This document shows, one piece after another, positions 1-6,270 of a stretch of 10,878 nt of DNA. The stretch covers positions 1 through 10,878 of the forward strand of contig CALBKL010000167.1 of the NCBI GenBank assembly GCA_937895985.1, in the 5' to 3' direction. The notes beneath the pieces were generated by a model. It saw only the letters and a list, made by a program, of their open reading frames with translations, was not told the DNA's origin and ran no database searches. This DNA comes from an uncultured Solobacterium sp. (GTDB lineage Bacteria > Bacillota_I > Bacilli_A > Erysipelotrichales > Erysipelotrichaceae). How positions within the stretch are numbered: position 1 is the first letter of the stretch; each line of letters opens with the position of its first letter. Made by a program: the position numbers and the translations under genes.

Positions 1-11
1 GAATAATTATT

Positions 12-1007
12 ATGGCTGATAATAAGAATGGCGTGAAGAAATTTGGTGAACAATTTTCGAAGCTTTTAAGTAAAACAAAAGAGAATGTATCAAAATTGGT
101 CGACCAAAATGATGATGGAAATTTTGATAGCAAAGATGTTAGTTTGGTATTTAATAGGCTGAAAGACACTGCAAAGAATACATATGATACTGTAAAAACT
201 AATCTAGATCAAAATCAACAAGATCGAGATTTAAAAAATCTTAGACCTATTTTTGAATCCACTTTGAGTGATACAGATTTCTTTGTATCAAAATTGGTTA
301 GAATAACTACGATAGATAAAAAACATGCAGAAAGTAAAGTATGCCAAAATGCAATCGGACATATTGATACTTATGGAGGTCTGGAAGTTATTAATGTTTA
401 TCGTGATAAAGCAAAATATTTTGGTTTAACATTTTTCCCAAATAATGATGCAGAGTTATATTATGTGGACCCAACGGATCATGAAAGATATATTGAACTA
501 GATAATTATTTTTCGCAGTTAAAGAATGAGCGAATTAGCGAACTTGAGCGTATAGCATTTGATTTGGGTGCTAAGCATTTCAAAGTTCTTTATAAAGAAC
601 AGACTATTTCATCTTCAAATGTTAATGTTAACCATAAATCTAAATTAAATATTCATAAGAGTGGTGCTAATTCTGATATTGATATAAATGTATCTACAGA
701 CAAATTTTGTTCAGTTGAAATTGCTGCACAATCAGATTTTATTGGTCATAAACCACAAGAACCGGTTTTACGCTATCTAAAACACGAACCACATATTTTA
801 AATCTAATTGAATTAAGAATGAATGAGGCGCCTATAACACATAAGAAAATGGAGATTAAATTGATTGAATCTTCAGGAATCAAAACAAATGACGCAGTTA
901 AAATCGATGCAGCAATTAAAGCAATGAGATTTGAAAGTCGTACATCAATAGTTGCAGAAGTAAATCAAGAATCTCAGAGATCATTTGAGTATGAAATTGA
1001 TTTTTAA
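12..1007 (+). CDS. Uncharacterised protein with an EF-hand-like calcium loop (start may lie upstream)
   Basis: I do not recognise a named family. The product is 331 aa, charged and rich in Asn, Lys and Asp, with no signal peptide or membrane helix, so it is probably cytosolic. Residues 31-42 (DQNDDGNFDSKD) fit an EF-hand/dockerin-type loop: D31, N33, D35, G36, N37, hydrophobic F38, D39 and D42 occupy positions 1, 3, 5, 6, 7, 8, 9 and 12. Amphipathic stretches flank it (about 10-30 and 43-65), as expected of a helix-loop-helix. The middle (about 115-200) is mixed alpha/beta, with segments such as HIDTYGGLEV and FDLGAKHFKV that look like a conserved core. Only 11 nt precede the ATG. They contain no Shine-Dalgarno and no in-frame stop, so the real start may be outside the window. 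It looks more AT-rich than the ATPase genes. The function is unknown; calcium binding is inferred from the loop alone. Confidence 0.75.
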   Translation: MADNKNGVKKFGEQFSKLLSKTKENVSKLVDQNDDGNFDSKDVSLVFNRLKDTAKNTYDTVKTNLDQNQQDRDLKNLRPIFESTLSDTDFFVSKLVRITTIDKKHAESKVCQNAIGHIDTYGGLEVINVYRDKAKYFGLTFFPNNDAELYYVDPTDHERYIELDNYFSQLKNERISELERIAFDLGAKHFKVLYKEQTISSSNVNVNHKSKLNIHKSGANSDIDINVSTDKFCSVEIAAQSDFIGHKPQEPVLRYLKHEPHILNLIELRMNEAPITHKKMEIKLIESSGIKTNDAVKIDAAIKAMRFESRTSIVAEVNQESQRSFEYEIDF

Positions 1008-1111
1008 TTGATTTAAATTTAAGACTTTTAAAAACAGTAATAATAGTGAACAAAATAAAACATATCTTCATTTAAAAATTGATAACGAGAATAATTAAGT
1101 AATATAAAATG

Positions 1112-1145
1112 AAAAGCATCAATGTACTAATACAAAGATGCTTTT
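1112..1145 (+). terminator. Possible weak rho-independent terminator
   Basis: AAAAGCATC (1112-1120) pairs exactly with GATGCTTTT (1137-1145) around a 16-nt loop. The 3' arm ends in four T and is followed by more AT-rich sequence. The stem is 9 bp but mostly A-T, and the loop is large. It lies about 105 nt after the upstream stop codon and just before the next promoter, so it could end transcription of the first gene. The A-run on the 5' side could let it act in both directions. No other candidate terminator was seen between 1008 and 1111, which is otherwise featureless AT-rich spacer. Confidence 0.45.
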
Positions 1146-1159
1146 AATTATCATTTTCT

Positions 1160-1222
1160 TGCAAAGTATACTTGACACAATATGCAAAGTTAACTATACT
1201 TTAAATGCAAAGCAAACTTTGC
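1160..1222 (+). repeat. Phased direct and inverted repeats over the promoter, putative repressor operator
   Basis: TGCAAAG occurs three times, at 1160-1166, 1183-1189 and 1206-1212, with exact 23-bp spacing. The last copy is followed by its inverse, giving GCAAAG-caaa-CTTTGC at 1207-1222. In addition AAAGTATA (1163-1170) is the exact inverse of TATACTTT (1195-1202), which contains the -10 hexamer, and AGTTAACT (1188-1195) is palindromic within the spacer. The repeats span -35, -10 and the predicted start site, where a small XRE/Cro-type protein encoded just downstream could repress its own operon. The repeats are seen directly; the operator role is inferred. Confidence 0.6.
1172..1200 (+). 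promoter_or_regulatory. Near-consensus sigma-A promoter of the repressor-led operon
   Basis: TTGACA (1172-1177) is a perfect -35 hexamer. It is followed after exactly 17 bp by TATACT (1195-1200), a five-of-six match to the -10 consensus. Transcription should start near 1206-1208. This places ATG 1205 at or before the first transcribed base and leaves about 50 nt of leader ahead of GTG 1256, the start chosen for the repressor. It is the strongest promoter in the window. Confidence 0.85.
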
Positions 1223-1243
1223 GTATATATCGATATATCAGAT

Positions 1244-1248
1244 AGGAG
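1244..1248 (+). promoter_or_regulatory. Shine-Dalgarno that fixes the repressor start at GTG 1256
   Basis: AGGAG lies 7 nt upstream of the in-frame GTG at 1256-1258, an ideal spacing. No such site precedes ATG 1205, which also sits at the predicted transcription start. The GTG start gives the N-terminus VKNRIKELRK, typical of short XRE regulators. Confidence 0.85.
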
Positions 1249-1255
1249 CATAAAG

Positions 1256-1465
1256 GTGAAAAATAGAATAAAGGAACTCAGAAAGGAACATAAGTTATCT
1301 CAGGGTGAACTTGCGGATTTGGTTGGTACGACGAGACAGACGATAACTTCAATTGAAGTAGGGAAGTATACTGCATCATTACCGCTAGCGTATAAGATTG
1401 CAAAGCAATTTTCATTAAGTATTGAAGAAGTATTTGATTTTACAGAATTAGAGGAAGAGGAATAA
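1256..1465 (+). CDS. XRE/Cro-family helix-turn-helix transcriptional regulator
   Basis: This is a 69-aa DNA-binding protein that consists almost wholly of one HTH_3 (XRE) domain. Residues 14-24 (LSQGELADLVG) form the first helix of the helix-turn-helix, and 26-36 (TRQTITSIEVG) the recognition helix. SLPLAYKIAKQFSLSIEEVF completes the five-helix fold, and an acidic tail ends the protein. Small regulators of this shape commonly sit beside a gene for a small multi-helix membrane protein, as here, and many are autoregulatory. An upstream in-frame ATG at 1205 would add 17 residues, but it lies at the transcription start and lacks a ribosome site, so GTG 1256 is preferred. The stop is 2 nt from the next start, so translation is probably coupled. 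Its target is inferred to be the repeat-filled promoter 1160-1222. Confidence 0.92.
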   Translation: MKNRIKELRKEHKLSQGELADLVGTTRQTITSIEVGKYTASLPLAYKIAKQFSLSIEEVFDFTELEEEE

Positions 1466-1467
1466 AC

Positions 1468-1944
1468 ATGGACAAGAAATTATTAAAGGCAAAACAAGAA
1501 TTACAAAAATATACAAATATTTGGATAGTGATTGCAATATGTTCAGTATTGCTTCTTACTGCAAATAAATTAGGATATCTGACGAAATCATATACAGATA
1601 GTCACGTTGCTAACTATATGGATGGTTTTTATACGGGCCTATTTATTGTAATAATCGTGGCATCTGTGTGTTATATTGCTAAGAATTATAAAGCAATGAA
1701 GAATGAAAAAGATTTGATGCGTTTATATAATGAGATGCATGATGAAAGATGCCGTCAGATTGAATTAATGTCTAAACGTCAAGCATTTTTAATTGCAGAA
1801 GATTTATTGCTGGTAGTTGCTGTGATTGCAAGTTTCATAAATTCTTATCTATTTGCTGGTATCATCATTTCAATGATTGTATTTATCTTTACTTCTATTT
1901 TCTGTAGGGAATATTACAAGAGGACTTATACAGGAGAAGAGTAA
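1468..1944 (+). CDS. Four-helix integral membrane protein of unknown function
   Basis: The product is 158 aa with four predicted membrane helices at about 17-33, 54-71, 105-124 and 127-146. A charged central segment (about 72-104, rich in Lys, Glu, Asp, Arg and Met) separates the two pairs. N- and C-termini are both charged and probably cytoplasmic. There are no catalytic motifs. It resembles, in size and layout, the DUF-type membrane proteins found next to short XRE regulators in Bacillota, but I cannot name the family. The Shine-Dalgarno is GAGGAAGAGGAA, which overlaps the end of the regulator gene. The next gene begins 7 nt after its stop. It is probably controlled by the upstream repressor; a role in sensing or resisting envelope stress is only a guess. 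Confidence 0.8.
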   Translation: MDKKLLKAKQELQKYTNIWIVIAICSVLLLTANKLGYLTKSYTDSHVANYMDGFYTGLFIVIIVASVCYIAKNYKAMKNEKDLMRLYNEMHDERCRQIELMSKRQAFLIAEDLLLVVAVIASFINSYLFAGIIISMIVFIFTSIFCREYYKRTYTGEE

Positions 1945-1951
1945 GTATACT

Positions 1952-2428
1952 ATGACAATAAAGATATTATTTGTCTGTCATGGAAATATCTGCCGTTCGC
2001 CTATGGCGGAGTATATCTTTCGTAAACTAGTAAGTGATGCTGGTGTTAGTGATAAATTTGAGATAGCTTCTGCTGCGACTAGTTCGGAAGAAATATGGAA
2101 TGGTAGGGGTAACCCGGTATATCATGCTGCGAAACAGAAACTATATGAACATGGTATGAACTGCGATGAAAAACGAGCTCGTCAAATCACTGTGAAGGAT
2201 TATGCATATTATGATCTGTTAATCGGTATGGATGAGATGAATATCCGCAACATGCAAGAAATGTTTCATAATGATCCAGATAGAAAGATACATCTATTGC
2301 TAGAATATACAGGGATTCGTAGAGGAATTTCTGATCCTTGGTATAGTGGCGATTTCGATACGGCGTATCATGAAATTGAAAAGGGATGTGTTGCGCTATT
2401 TGAATATCTTACAAATGAATTGAAATGA
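1952..2428 (+). CDS. Low-molecular-weight protein tyrosine phosphatase
   Basis: This 158-aa cytosolic phosphatase hydrolyses phosphotyrosine, or phosphoarginine in the YwlE-like branch, through a phosphocysteine intermediate. The N-terminal P-loop is residues 9-16, CHGNICRS, with nucleophile C9, phosphate-binding R15 and S16, matching CX5R(S/T). C14 gives a second cysteine in the loop, which in this family can form a protective disulfide. The general acid is D128 in DPWYSGDF, close to the C-terminus as expected. Length and order match the family, and the gene is intact. ATG 1952 is chosen because the protein then starts MTIKILFVCHGN, as family members do; the open frame runs back to 1877 but inside the preceding gene. 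The best ribosome site, AGGAG at 1932-1936, is rather far away (15 nt). It is the last gene of the XRE operon and is followed by a terminator. Substrate type cannot be told from sequence here. Confidence 0.95.
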   Translation: MTIKILFVCHGNICRSPMAEYIFRKLVSDAGVSDKFEIASAATSSEEIWNGRGNPVYHAAKQKLYEHGMNCDEKRARQITVKDYAYYDLLIGMDEMNIRNMQEMFHNDPDRKIHLLLEYTGIRRGISDPWYSGDFDTAYHEIEKGCVALFEYLTNELK

Positions 2429-2433
2429 AACTG

Positions 2434-2461
2434 GACATCTACTGTAGTGGATGTCTTTTTT
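2434..2461 (+). terminator. Rho-independent terminator of the XRE-membrane-phosphatase operon
   Basis: GACATCTAC (2434-2442) pairs with GTGGATGTC (2447-2455), a 9-bp stem with one G-U pair and the tetraloop TGTA. A run of six T (2456-2461) follows immediately. It begins 5 nt after the phosphatase stop codon and separates this operon from the ATPase operon. Confidence 0.9.
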
Positions 2462-2517
2462 GTAACTGCTTTCTTTTTCAAAATATAAAAAATCAGGCAG
2501 AGTTAGTATGTTTTATC

Positions 2518-2557
2518 GTTGAATCAACTATAATTTTTTGATGGAAAGTACTATAAT
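2518..2557 (+). promoter_or_regulatory. Probable promoter region of the V-ATPase operon with a dyad
   Basis: Two perfect TATAAT hexamers lie at 2529-2534 and 2552-2557. Neither has a convincing -35 box at 16-18 bp; the best for the first is TTAGTA at 2503-2508, 20 bp away. The 11-bp dyad GTTGAaTCAAC (2518-2528) abuts the first TATAAT and could bind a regulator. This is the only space between the terminator at 2461 and the first ATPase gene, so a promoter is expected here. Which -10 is used is uncertain, and an activator may stand in for the poor -35. Confidence 0.45.
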
Positions 2558-2586
2558 TAAGGCGCTAATGTTTATGGGAGGTAACT

Positions 2587-2913
2587 ATGGAAATAGAAGT
2601 GATTCAAGATCTTATTAAGATGGATGAAGAAACTCGCAATAAGATTAATAATGCCCATGAATTGAAGTACAAATTGAAGCAGGCAATTGAGCAGGAGAAA
2701 AAGAAACTGACGGATGAGGCTTGGGCCAACGTAGAGGCACAGGTTAAATCAATGCGTGAAGAAATTCGTACGACTCATGAGAAGGAACAAGCAGAAGCAA
2801 AAGCAATGTATGAGAAAGAATCAAAGCGTATCACTGACATGTTTAACGCAAATAAGGAACGCTGGATTCAAATGATTGCGGATTATACTGTTGGAAAAAG
2901 AGAACAGGAGTAG
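2587..2913 (+). CDS. ntpF: V-type ATPase peripheral-stalk coiled-coil subunit (NtpF/AtpG-like)
   Basis: The product is 108 aa and almost wholly charged and helical, rich in Glu, Lys, Ala and Met, with no membrane segment. From about residue 5 to 100 a continuous coiled coil is likely, with regular Ile, Leu, Ala and Met positions between charged residues. This is the form of the small peripheral-stalk subunit (NtpF in Enterococcus hirae, G or H elsewhere), which pairs with subunit E to form the stator rods holding the A3B3 head to subunit I. Its place as first gene of the operon matches ntpF of E. hirae. Sequence in this family is poorly conserved, so the call rests on composition, size and position. 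A strong ribosome site, GGGAGG (2576-2581), lies 5 nt before ATG. Its stop is 3 nt from the next start. Confidence 0.75.
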   Translation: MEIEVIQDLIKMDEETRNKINNAHELKYKLKQAIEQEKKKLTDEAWANVEAQVKSMREEIRTTHEKEQAEAKAMYEKESKRITDMFNANKERWIQMIADYTVGKREQE

Positions 2914-2916
2914 CGA

Positions 2917-3963
2917 ATGAGCAAATCAAGTAATGCGATTACCGCTAAGGCGAGAGCGATGCTTGCAGAACATTTGAAACCTGTTGATTACGCAACGATG
3001 TTACAAAGAAAGACGGTTGGTGATATTGCGATATTTTTACAAAGTCAACCTCTTTATAAAGAATCTTTGGAGGGAATTAATCCAAAGTCAATTCATCGTG
3101 GCCAGTTAGAGGTTTTACTTCGTACAGGTGTATTCAATCGATTTGCAAAGTTGATTCGCTATGCGGATGATAACGCAAAACATTTTGGACATATTGCGGT
3201 CATGGAAACAGAAATTGAATTAATTTTAATGAAATTACATTCACTATCTGACCAAGACAATGAGATATTACGCCAAAATATGATTTCTAAGTTACCGCTA
3301 TATATCGGGAGCTATACTTCGTTTCCATTGGAGAAATTGGCAGATAGTGCTTCCTTTCAAGATGTATTGGCGTTATTAAAAGATACTTCTTATTATGATG
3401 TATTAAAGAAGTATGAACAAAAATCCTTAGAGGATATGGATTTTATCAATTTGGAACATTCCTTACGTACTAGATATTACGCAACGTGTCTAGAAACGAT
3501 TGAGAAGTATTCTAATACAACTTCAAAGGAAAAGATGAAGGAAATTATCTTATCTCGTATTGAGTTAGAAAATATCGCAATCATTTATCGTTTGAAGAAG
3601 TATTTTACTGTTTCTAAGGAATTTATTAAGCAGATGCTAGCAGACTATTGTTGTTTCTTTCGTATGAAAGATTTATACGACATGGTTGACAATGATACTG
3701 CAGAACAAGTGATTCAGCGCTTAGAGAAATCAAGATATAAAGCGTATCTATCAAATCAGAAATTTCTTTATATTGAACATTATGCACAACGTATTGCGTT
3801 CAATATGAGTGCACATTTCATTCGTACTGATACCGATCCGAATCTATCGCTACTAGCATATGTATTACTAGCAGATATTGAGATTCAGAATGTTATTGAT
3901 ATTATCGAAAGTGTAAGATATCAGATTCCACAAGAGCGTGTGAAAGCTCTGCTGATTTATTAA
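2917..3963 (+). CDS. ntpC: V-type ATPase subunit C (AC39/d family)
   Basis: The product is 348 aa, soluble and nearly all alpha-helical, the usual size for the funnel-shaped C/d subunit. This subunit sits on the cytoplasmic face of the K ring and receives the base of the D-F shaft, so it passes rotation between ring and head. Family features include an N-terminal MLQRKTVGDIAIFLQ-like segment (about 29-43) corresponding to the short helical lobe repeat. Long helices follow, with a late lobe containing LEHSLRTRYYATCLE and IELENIAIIYRLKKYF, the kind of motif (E-x-x-N/R, R-x-K) that recurs in AC39 proteins. The ribosome site AGGAG (2906-2910), 6 nt upstream, overlaps the end of the previous gene. 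It is unusual here in lying before I and K rather than after E. Similarity in this family is low, so the operon context adds much of the confidence. Confidence 0.88.
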   Translation: MSKSSNAITAKARAMLAEHLKPVDYATMLQRKTVGDIAIFLQSQPLYKESLEGINPKSIHRGQLEVLLRTGVFNRFAKLIRYADDNAKHFGHIAVMETEIELILMKLHSLSDQDNEILRQNMISKLPLYIGSYTSFPLEKLADSASFQDVLALLKDTSYYDVLKKYEQKSLEDMDFINLEHSLRTRYYATCLETIEKYSNTTSKEKMKEIILSRIELENIAIIYRLKKYFTVSKEFIKQMLADYCCFFRMKDLYDMVDNDTAEQVIQRLEKSRYKAYLSNQKFLYIEHYAQRIAFNMSAHFIRTDTDPNLSLLAYVLLADIEIQNVIDIIESVRYQIPQERVKALLIY

Positions 3964-3976
3964 GAAAGGATTGCAC

Positions 3977-5797
3977 ATGGCTATAGAAAAAATGAAGTTC
4001 ATCAGTGCATGCACAGACCCAGAGCATCGAGATGCGATGTTACTAGCGGGGATGAACACAGGTCTGGTACAGCCAGTGATAGCAACCAAAATTATCAATG
4101 ATGATAACAATGGAAGCGTCATTAGTACAGAAAATCCTTATCAGGATTATGTACAGACATTTAAGAGTATTGCGCATGCAGTTGGATGTGATTTGAATGT
4201 AAAAGAAAAGATTGCATCTAGTTATACCAATGCTGAAATTGAAGCATATATTAAAGAATTAAACGAAGAGTTTGGTTTAGATAATGTTGCACAAAGTGAA
4301 ACATTATCGCCTGATGATGAGAAGGCTTTAAAAGAATTAAGTGTATTAAACTTTGAAAAGATGCATGCATGTAACTATCTAAACTTTGGTTTTGGTAGAT
4401 TACCGATGGATAGTTTTAAGAAGTTATCCTTGTATCGTGAAGAGATGTTTGTATTACATCGTTTACATTCCACAGCACAATATGTGTGGCTTGTATATGT
4501 AACAAGTGATACTTACGCTGCTAAAGCTTTCAAGATTTTCCAGAGCTTATTCTTTGAACCAATCACAATTCCAAAGTTTGATATTCAGGAAAGAGTAGAA
4601 CAATGCCGTATAAAGATGGTTGATATGTATTCCTATTGTGTACGTCAAAGTTCTATCTGCAATATGTATCCATATGTTGCAGTGCTAGACCAGAAACAAA
4701 TCCTTAGTGGATTTGTAAAGGCTTCTGACGTTGAAACATATAAAGCGGCCTTTAATGGTTTGCCGGTTGACTTTAGAATCAAAGAGCCAAGTGAAGTAAA
4801 AGATATTAAGTGTCCAACGCTATTAAAGAATAGTTGGTTCTTTAAACCATTTGAATTGTTTATCGAGATGTATGGACTACCTGCATATGATGATTTTGAT
4901 CCAACAATCTTTATTGGAATCACGTATTGTATCTTGTTTGGTATCATGTTTGGCGATTTTGGCCAAGGACTTGTACTGATGATTCTTGGTTTCTTATTCG
5001 AAAAGAAGGGCAAGCTATTTGGTATTGTTGGTAGAGTTGGTATTACATCATCCATCTTTGGCTTCTTGTTTGGATCTGTTTTTGGACATGAAACACTTCT
5101 AAATCCAGTACATCAATCTTTATTTGGTGTAAGAGACAAGTTATTTGAAGTGATGGCTTCATCCAGTACGATGGTGCTTCTAATTGGTGCGATTGCGATT
5201 GGTGCAGTACTTATCTTAGTTACGATGATTATGAATATGTGGAATCGTGCTCGTAAGAAAGAGTGGGCTGAATTCTTGTTCTCACAAAATGGTGTGGCAG
5301 GATTTGTATTCTATGGATTTATTATTGTGGCTGCTGTGTTACTAGCTATAGCTAAGGTGAATGTACTAAAACCATTGTTTGTTGTTCCATTTATTGTTGT
5401 TCCAATCATCTTATTTATGATGAAGGAAGCTTTTGAAAGAAAGTTTGAAGGACACTCATTTAAACCTGAAGATGGATGGGGAAATTACTTCCTGATGAGT
5501 TTCTTTGAAACATTTGAAATACTGTTGAGTTTTGTAACAAACTCCATGTCATATCTGCGTGTTGGTGGTTTCGTATTAAGCCATGCAGGCATGATGCTTG
5601 TTGTAATGACGCTAGTAAAGATGACAGGTAATGCAGGGATTATCATTGCAGTACTTGGTAATATCTTCGTTATGGCGTTAGAAGGTTTGATCGTTGGTAT
5701 TCAGACATTACGTTTGGAATACTATGAAATGTTTAGCCGTTATTATAACGGTGGTGGAATTAAATATCAGGCATATACTGCCGAAGATGCAGAATAA
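3977..5797 (+). CDS. ntpI: V-type ATPase subunit I (a subunit, stator with ion half-channels)
   Basis: The protein is 606 aa. Residues 1 to about 305 form a soluble cytoplasmic arm of helical coiled coil with two globular alpha/beta parts, which contacts the peripheral stalks. From about 311 to 576 there are seven or eight membrane helices. The signature FGIMFGDFGQG contains G326-D327. SMSYLRVGGFVLSHAGM carries R528, the conserved arginine next to which the rotor glutamate releases and rebinds its ion. The C-terminal EGLIVGIQTLRLEYYEMFS is also typical. Length is slightly below the common 630-660. ATG 3977 is chosen over the in-frame TTG 3971, because AAAGGA (3965-3970) is 6 nt from the ATG but would touch the TTG. 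It follows C by 13 nt and precedes K by 20 nt. The channel cannot tell H+ from Na+ by eye. Confidence 0.96.
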   Translation: MAIEKMKFISACTDPEHRDAMLLAGMNTGLVQPVIATKIINDDNNGSVISTENPYQDYVQTFKSIAHAVGCDLNVKEKIASSYTNAEIEAYIKELNEEFGLDNVAQSETLSPDDEKALKELSVLNFEKMHACNYLNFGFGRLPMDSFKKLSLYREEMFVLHRLHSTAQYVWLVYVTSDTYAAKAFKIFQSLFFEPITIPKFDIQERVEQCRIKMVDMYSYCVRQSSICNMYPYVAVLDQKQILSGFVKASDVETYKAAFNGLPVDFRIKEPSEVKDIKCPTLLKNSWFFKPFELFIEMYGLPAYDDFDPTIFIGITYCILFGIMFGDFGQGLVLMILGFLFEKKGKLFGIVGRVGITSSIFGFLFGSVFGHETLLNPVHQSLFGVRDKLFEVMASSSTMVLLIGAIAIGAVLILVTMIMNMWNRARKKEWAEFLFSQNGVAGFVFYGFIIVAAVLLAIAKVNVLKPLFVVPFIVVPIILFMMKEAFERKFEGHSFKPEDGWGNYFLMSFFETFEILLSFVTNSMSYLRVGGFVLSHAGMMLVVMTLVKMTGNAGIIIAVLGNIFVMALEGLIVGIQTLRLEYYEMFSRYYNGGGIKYQAYTAEDAE

Positions 5798-5804
5798 AAC
5801 ACTT

Positions 5805-5810
5805 AGGAGG
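5805..5810 (+). promoter_or_regulatory. Strong Shine-Dalgarno before the rotor-ring gene
   Basis: AGGAGG with an upstream TT lies 7 nt before ATG 5818, the best-placed full-consensus site in the operon together with that of subunit B. The K subunit is needed in about ten copies per complex, so strong initiation here is expected. Confidence 0.8.
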
Positions 5811-5817
5811 AAAAATC

Positions 5818-6261
5818 ATGTTATTATCTACAAAAGAAATTTTATTACCATTAATTGCTGTTATTTTAGTTGTTGGACCATTATGGATTCTATTACGTAA
5901 AGGAATCAATACTACAAACGCTAAGACAAGAATTCTTGCTCAGGTTGCAATTTTTGCTGGCGTATTCTTAGTTGTATTATTATTCCAAGCTCACTCATAT
6001 ACTGCTTTAGCTGAAGAGGCTAGTAAGACTGCTGCTACAGGTGATTTAGCAAAAGGTTTAGGATTTATCGCTGCAGGTCTTTCTGTCGGTGGTGCATGCT
6101 TAGGCGCAGGTTTAGCCGTTGCTTCTGCTGCTCCAGCTGCTATCGGTGCTGTTTCTGAAAATGGAGATAACTTCGGTCGTGCTATTATCTTCGTTGCCCT
6201 TGGTGAAGGTGTAGCGATTTACGGTTTGCTAATTTCTATCTTGATTATCAATGCACTCTAA
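5818..6261 (+). CDS. ntpK: V-type ATPase subunit K (membrane rotor ring proteolipid) with hydrophobic leader
   Basis: The product is 147 aa. The C-terminal half (about 77-147) is a typical c-ring hairpin: a Gly/Ala-rich helix with GGACLGAGLAVASAAP (91-106), a polar loop SENGDNFGR (113-121), and a second helix with VALGEGVAIYG, in which E130 is the ion-carrying carboxylate. The N-terminal half holds two further hydrophobic segments (about 8-26 and 40-58). These lack the glycine pattern of a duplicated c hairpin, unlike E. hirae NtpK, where both halves are c-like. An ALA motif (63-65) before EEASK resembles a signal peptidase I site, so the first half may be a cleaved leader or extra helices kept in the ring. 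The family's Na+ ligand Gln is replaced by Ala in my hand alignment, and Gly follows E130 where Na+ rings often have Ser or Thr, suggesting H+ but not proving it. Confidence 0.95.
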   Translation: MLLSTKEILLPLIAVILVVGPLWILLRKGINTTNAKTRILAQVAIFAGVFLVVLLFQAHSYTALAEEASKTAATGDLAKGLGFIAAGLSVGGACLGAGLAVASAAPAAIGAVSENGDNFGRAIIFVALGEGVAIYGLLISILIINAL

Positions 6262-6270
6262 GGAAGCTGC

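Noticed and set aside
1008..1159. A small gene, RNA gene or riboswitch in the AT-rich spacer
   Set aside because: No open frame with a ribosome site and no compact GC-rich fold was found apart from the hairpin at 1112-1145.
1877..1951. A 25-residue N-terminal extension of the phosphatase
   Set aside because: It is the out-of-frame reading of the membrane protein's last codons. Family members begin at the KILFVCHGN strand.
3868..4122. An 84-codon - strand frame across the C-I junction with a lipoprotein-like VAITGC stretch
   Set aside because: The LxxC-like stretch is tempting, but the frame overlaps two real genes and no ribosome site was noticed. The Cys is followed by Thr-Arg, and the stretch is antisense to coding sequence.
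4645..5055. A 136-codon open frame on the - strand
   Set aside because: It lies inside subunit I, opposite conserved membrane and arm sequence. The product is low-complexity Ser, Pro, Ile and Asn with no recognisable motif.
5694..5900. A 68-codon + strand frame across the I-K junction
   Set aside because: It overlaps the conserved end of I and the start of K in another frame. No suitable ribosome site was seen, and there is no family likeness.
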